Positions 5,621 to 8,336 of a stretch of 8,336 nucleotides of DNA are shown piece by piece. The stretch's first letter is position 1. Each line of letters begins with the position of its first letter. This DNA is from Parachlamydiales bacterium. Lineage in GTDB: Bacteria; Chlamydiota; Chlamydiia; Chlamydiales; Rhabdochlamydiaceae. The notes beneath the pieces are model-generated. The model was given only the letters and a program-made list of their open reading frames with translations. It searched no databases and was not told where the DNA came from. The translations under genes were made by a program, and so were the position numbers. The stretch is taken from NCBI GenBank assembly GCA_020050965.1, contig JAGVJV010000303.1:1-8336 (forward strand). The letters run 5' to 3'.

Positions 5621-6082
5621 CTATTTCCTAGTGATTTCTGAAAATTTAATTCCACTTTTTTCCAATTTTGCTTTGGCAGTCTCAGAATAGTGGTTTGCTT
5701 CGATGGTCACTTTCTTTTTCAATTCGCCCATTCCTAGGATTTTAATCCCACCAGGTAATTCTCTTGGGGCAATCCCTTTTTTGCGTAACGATTCGAAGTT
5801 GACCACTTCACCATTTTCAAAGAGTTTCTCAATCAAGCTGAGGTTGATTGCGAGCGACTCTTGGAAGAAGAGTCCTCTAGTAAATCCACGTGTAGGAAGT
5901 TTGCGGTGCAATGGGAGTTGTCCACCTTCTCGTCCTGCATGGCGTTTATAACCTGAACGGGATTTGTCCCCTTTGTGGCCGCGGGTACAGGTCTTTCCTC
6001 GGCCTGAGCCAACCCCACGTCCTACCCGTTGGATTTTCTTTTTGGGGCGATGTGTATTAGTTAGATTGGCTAGACTAATCAT
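5621..6082 (-). CDS. rplO: Ribosomal protein L15
   Basis: Large-subunit protein L15, 153 aa, bound to 23S rRNA. The flexible Gly/Arg-rich N-terminal arm contains GRGVGSGRGKTCTRGHKG (21-38) and SRSGYKRHAGREGGQ (41-55), followed by PLHRKLPTRGF (57-67). The C-terminal globular part carries KILGMGELKKKVTIEA (114-129), matching the L15 signature. Its ATG overlaps the rpsE stop as ATGA, and GAGGA lies 8 nt upstream inside rpsE. In most bacteria rpmD (L30) lies between rpsE and rplO; here there is no room for it. Confidence 0.97.
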   Translation of the reverse strand: MISLANLTNTHRPKKKIQRVGRGVGSGRGKTCTRGHKGDKSRSGYKRHAGREGGQLPLHRKLPTRGFTRGLFFQESLAINLSLIEKLFENGEVVNFESLRKKGIAPRELPGGIKILGMGELKKKVTIEANHYSETAKAKLEKSGIKFSEITRK

Positions 6083-6582
6083 GATGAAATTCCTCTAATC
6101 TCTAAATTCTCTTTTCGGTTTCTTAAACTTTCTAAAGCTTTAAATGTGGCACGTACCTGGTTAAGCGGATTGCTTGATCCAAGGTTTTTTGCAACAACGT
6201 CTTTGACTCCGCCCAGTTCGAGAATGGAGCGGACTTTAGATCCAGCTACAATTCCAGTACCTTCTGGTGCAGGCTTTAGCATAATGGTCGCACCGTCCCA
6301 CTCGACTAAGATCTCGTGGGGAATTGTAGAATCTTCTCTTTCAAAAACTAAGACGTTCTTACGAGCAGCTTCGGTCCCTTTGCGGATTGCGTCTGAAACT
6401 TCGTTTGCTTTTGCAAATCCTAAGCCGACGTGTCCTTCGCCATCGCCTACTAGCACTAGGGCTGAAAAGCTAAATTTTCTTCCCCCTTTTACCACTTTGG
6501 AGCAACGGTTGATGTAGACCACTTTTTCTTCAAATTCTGTGCCAAAATCTTCAGCGCGGAAATAACGTTTTTTTTCTGCCAT
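6079..6582 (-). CDS. rpsE: Ribosomal protein S5
   Basis: Small-subunit protein S5, 167 aa, near the mRNA entry site, with a role in decoding accuracy. The double-stranded-RNA-binding-like N-terminal domain spans about 19-80 and contains the loop KVVKGGRKFSFSAL (29-42) and GDGEGHVGLGFAKANEV (46-62). The C-terminal domain has PAPEGTGIVAGSKVR (105-119), GVKDVVAKNLGSSNPLN (125-141) and RATFKAL (144-150). All expected motifs are present. The start ATG has AAGGA 6 nt upstream, overlapping the rplR TAA stop. It is separated from rplR by 9 nt and overlaps rplO by 4 nt. Confidence 0.98.
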   Translation of the reverse strand: MAEKKRYFRAEDFGTEFEEKVVYINRCSKVVKGGRKFSFSALVLVGDGEGHVGLGFAKANEVSDAIRKGTEAARKNVLVFEREDSTIPHEILVEWDGATIMLKPAPEGTGIVAGSKVRSILELGGVKDVVAKNLGSSNPLNQVRATFKALESLRNRKENLEIRGISS

Positions 6583-6591
6583 TTGTCTTCC

Positions 6592-6954
6592 TTAAAACTT
6601 CAATCCTTCTTCACGAGCAGCTATCGCAAGCTCAGCTATAACCCCATGGTACTTATAATGACCCCGGTCAAACACCACTTCTTCGATCTTTTTCTTTTTG
6701 GCTTCCTGAGCGATCCGCTTTCCAATCTCTCTTGCAGCCTCTTTCGATTTCTTTTTACTTTCGATCTCTTTGGAGAGTGTCCCCATGCCAACAAGTGTTG
6801 TATTATTTTCGTCATCGATGATTTGGGCAAGGATATGTTTATTAGAACGGAATACCGATAGTCTTGGCTTCTCTATTGTTCCTCTCACATTTTTGCGCAC
6901 TCTCATCGAGCGTCTTTTACGTCTTACATCGCGTTGTTTAATATTGCTTTCCAT
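6592..6954 (-). CDS. rplR: Ribosomal protein L18
   Basis: Large-subunit protein L18, 120 aa, which binds 5S rRNA together with L5 in the central protuberance. The basic N-terminal arm (RDVRRKRRSMRVRKNVRG, 8-25) precedes KPRLSVFRSNKHI (29-41) and AQIIDD (43-48). The C-terminal part has VFDRGHYKYHG (94-104) and ends in AAREEGLKF. Val105 follows YHG where many bacteria have Arg. The ATG shares one base with the rplF stop (TAATG). The nearest purine-rich stretch is about 12 nt upstream, so translation probably depends on coupling to rplF. Confidence 0.97.
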   Translation of the reverse strand: MESNIKQRDVRRKRRSMRVRKNVRGTIEKPRLSVFRSNKHILAQIIDDENNTTLVGMGTLSKEIESKKKSKEAAREIGKRIAQEAKKKKIEEVVFDRGHYKYHGVIAELAIAAREEGLKF

Positions 6955-7502
6955 TATGCTGCTTTACCTTTAGCTGCCTTTCCAGCTTTTTTGCGCACAT
7001 ACTCGTTTTCATAACGTACCCCTTTCCCCTTGTAAGGTTCAGGTGGACGTACGGCGCGAACGGTGGCCGCAAATTGGCCAACTGCTTGTTTATCGATTCC
7101 TTGAATAATGATCGTGGTCGATTTATCGACGGTCACGTTGATCGACTTAGGCACTTCGACGCTTGTTGGATGCGAGTAACCCAGCTGCAGGTCTAGTTTG
7201 CGACCTGCAAGGTTAGCACGATATCCAACCCCAACTAGGGTCAACTTTTTTTCATACCCTTTTGACACGCCGATGATCATATTATTGATCAGCGAGCGGT
7301 AGAGGCCATGCAAAGCACTCTGCTGGCCATTTTTCTTTGGAATAGAAATGACCAATTTTCCTGGCTCTTCTTTCAGTTCTAAGTCTTCAAGGAGCTCTAA
7401 AGTGAGTTCTCCCTTTGGACCTTTCACGTTGAGATTTTTTCCAGCTCTCTTAATTTCGACCCCTTTAGGTACTGTAATGGGTGTACTTCCGTAGCGCGAC
7501 AT
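6954..7502 (-). CDS. rplF: Ribosomal protein L6
   Basis: Large-subunit protein L6, 182 aa, near the sarcin-ricin loop. It starts MSRYGSTPITVPKGVEIK (1-18), the family's usual opening. It has two similar domains, with VGVGYRA (90-96) starting the second and the signature PEPYKGKGVRYENEYVRKKA (154-173), followed by a short Lys/Ala tail. The open frame extends upstream to TTG 7547, but those 15 extra codons overlap the end of rpsH and have no counterpart in L6; ATG 7502 is chosen. GAGG overlapping the rpsH stop is the likely ribosome binding site. The gap to rpsH is 13 nt. Confidence 0.97.
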   Translation of the reverse strand: MSRYGSTPITVPKGVEIKRAGKNLNVKGPKGELTLELLEDLELKEEPGKLVISIPKKNGQQSALHGLYRSLINNMIIGVSKGYEKKLTLVGVGYRANLAGRKLDLQLGYSHPTSVEVPKSINVTVDKSTTIIIQGIDKQAVGQFAATVRAVRPPEPYKGKGVRYENEYVRKKAGKAAKGKAA

Positions 7503-7513
7503 ATATGCGATTA

Positions 7514-7517
7514 CCTC
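7514..7517 (-). promoter_or_regulatory. rplF ribosome binding site
   Basis: GAGG (extended GAGGT), built into the rpsH TGA stop, 11 nt before ATG 7502. The spacing is somewhat long, consistent with coupling to rpsH. It supports ATG 7502 rather than the upstream TTG 7547. Confidence 0.55.
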
Positions 7518-7905
7518 ACCAAATATAACATAATACTTCTCCGCCAAGCTTCTGCTCGCGGGCTTTTTCTCCCTCTAGAACTCCCTGATTTGTCGAAAGA
7601 ACGGCGATACCCATTCCTCCGAGAATTCTCGGGATTTCTCTATAACCAATATATCGTCTGAGTCCTGGCTTAGAAACTCTTCTAAGGCCGTTCATGACTG
7701 ATCTTCGATTAGGACCATACTTTAGATAAAGTCTCAGGGTTCTTTTCTCTTCATTTACAATGTAATTTTCTACAAAACCCTTTTCATGCAAGACTTTCGC
7801 AATATGCACTTTCTCTTTGCTGAGCGGGATATCGACATAGCGATGTTGCTGGCTTTGTGCATTTCGAATGCGGGTTAAAAAATCTGAAATTGGATCATGC
7901 AACAT
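7516..7905 (-). CDS. rpsH: Ribosomal protein S8
   Basis: Small-subunit protein S8, 129 aa, binding the central domain of 16S rRNA; in E. coli it also represses spc-operon translation. The N-terminus MLHDPISDFLTRIRNA (1-16) and the C-terminal GGMGIAVLSTNQGVLEGEKA (96-115) plus GGEVLCYIW (121-129) are diagnostic. VSKPGLRRYIG (77-87) is also typical. STNQG replaces the more common STSxG. ATG 7905 follows the rplE stop by 3 nt, with AGGT and GAGGG purine runs just upstream inside rplE. rpsN (S14), which commonly lies between rplE and rpsH, is absent. Confidence 0.98.
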   Translation of the reverse strand: MLHDPISDFLTRIRNAQSQQHRYVDIPLSKEKVHIAKVLHEKGFVENYIVNEEKRTLRLYLKYGPNRRSVMNGLRRVSKPGLRRYIGYREIPRILGGMGIAVLSTNQGVLEGEKAREQKLGGEVLCYIW

Positions 7906-7908
7906 TAA

Positions 7909-8336
7909 CTACCTACCCTCTTTAAATGGCATCCCTAAGGACTTTAACAGCTCAAAACACTCTTCATCAGAATTAGCACTAGTCACAAAAGTGATATTCA
8001 TCCCCTGTGTACGCTTCACTTCATCCAAATTGATCTCGGGGAAGATCTGCTGATCATTAAGTCCAAGGGAATAATTTCCACTTCCATCGCACTTCGTGGG
8101 GAACCCGCGGAAGTCCCGAATCCTTGGGGAGACGATATTGCAAAATCGGTCGAGAAAATCGTACATCCTCTTTTTTCTAAGAGTAACGATCAATCCAACA
8201 GGGGTATCTTCGCGCAGTTTAAAGTTAGCAATCGATTTCTTCGATAACCGAATCACTGGCTTCTGCCCTGAGAGAATAGTCAACTCTTTGATACAATCCG
8301 CAAGCGCATTTTTATCTTTAGCAGCTTCGCCTACTC
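7909..8336 (-). CDS. rplE: Ribosomal protein L5, N-terminus outside window
   Basis: The C-terminal 141 residues of L5, the 5S rRNA-binding protein of the central protuberance; about 40 N-terminal residues lie beyond the right edge. The visible part starts at VGEAAKDKNAL, which matches the conserved GVGEA region. It continues through LTILSGQKPVI, RIRDFRGFPTK, GSGNYSLGLNDQQIFPEI and GMNITFVTSANSDEE to the PFKEGR end. TTG at 8283 is an internal Leu codon (KELTIL), not a start. The TAG stop lies 3 nt before the rpsH ATG. Confidence 0.96.
   Translation of the reverse strand, partial: VGEAAKDKNALADCIKELTILSGQKPVIRLSKKSIANFKLREDTPVGLIVTLRKKRMYDFLDRFCNIVSPRIRDFRGFPTKCDGSGNYSLGLNDQQIFPEINLDEVKRTQGMNITFVTSANSDEECFELLKSLGMPFKEGR

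Noticed and set aside
6146..6517. Plus-strand ORF of 123 aa antisense to rpsE
   Set aside because: Ser/Pro/Thr-rich composition typical of an antisense shadow of a conserved gene; no promoter or SD.
7503..7547. N-terminal extension of L6 to TTG 7547
   Set aside because: Would overlap the rpsH 3' end by 32 nt and add 15 residues unlike any L6 start, whereas ATG 7502 gives the normal MSRxGxxPI opening.
8063..8117. Short inverted repeats inside rplE (GGAAGT/ACTTCC type)
   Set aside because: Six-base matches within coding sequence are expected by chance, and the codons are explained by conserved L5 residues.
8281..8283. rplE start at TTG 8283
   Set aside because: The L5 frame continues upstream to the window edge with conserved sequence (VGEAAKDKNAL...), so this is an internal Leu.
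1..8336. tRNA, rRNA, CRISPR, insertion sequences, phage or defence genes
   Set aside because: Apart from short intergenic gaps, every base is covered by recognisable core genes or the one unknown CDS. No direct-repeat arrays, transposase motifs or cloverleaf structures were seen.

Overview
The window is a stretch of a chlamydial chromosome, read entirely from the minus strand. Three things point to Chlamydiae. The gene order rplE-rpsH-rplF-rplR-rpsE-rplO-secY-rpsM-rpsK-rpoA-rplQ-gapA-(CT504-like) is the one I know from Chlamydia. Several genes that flank these in most bacteria are missing from their usual slots: rpsN, rpmD, adk/map/infA/rpmJ and rpsD. RpoA and L17 carry insertions and residues that resemble the chlamydial versions. 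The proteins are clearly diverged from C. trachomatis, so a Chlamydia-related environmental lineage (Waddlia/Parachlamydia/Simkania-like) is more likely than the genus Chlamydia. I cannot place the family.

Layout in transcription order, right to left. (1) 8336-4246 is the distal spc operon: rplE (5' end outside the window), rpsH, rplF, rplR, rpsE, rplO and secY. The genes overlap or lie at most 13 nt apart and read as one translationally coupled unit of ribosomal proteins ending in the SecY translocon channel. (2) A 69-nt gap between secY and rpsM holds a good sigma70/sigma66-type promoter, followed by the alpha-operon part: rpsM, rpsK, rpoA, rplQ (4176-1792). It ends in a strong intrinsic terminator at 1734-1761. 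(3) A 166-nt intergenic region carries that terminator, an 11-bp inverted repeat and a second good promoter, and leads into gapA (1625-612). (4) After 43 nt containing two mutually exclusive hairpins, a GTG-started chlamydial conserved protein of unknown function (568 to beyond position 1) runs off the left edge.

Together the genes cover ribosome assembly, the RNA polymerase alpha subunit, protein export and one glycolytic enzyme. This is a core housekeeping region. I found no tRNA, rRNA, CRISPR, transposon or phage element, and no new defence or mobile system. The parts most worth a second look are the unknown Arg-rich protein at the left edge, the alternative-hairpin region before it, the inverted repeat against the gapA promoter, and the chlamydia-type changes in RpoA.

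Three naive starts were corrected: gapA begins at 1625 (not TTG 1637), rplF at 7502 (not TTG 7547), and rplE has no start in the window (TTG 8283 is an internal Leu codon). rpsK genuinely appears to start with TTG.
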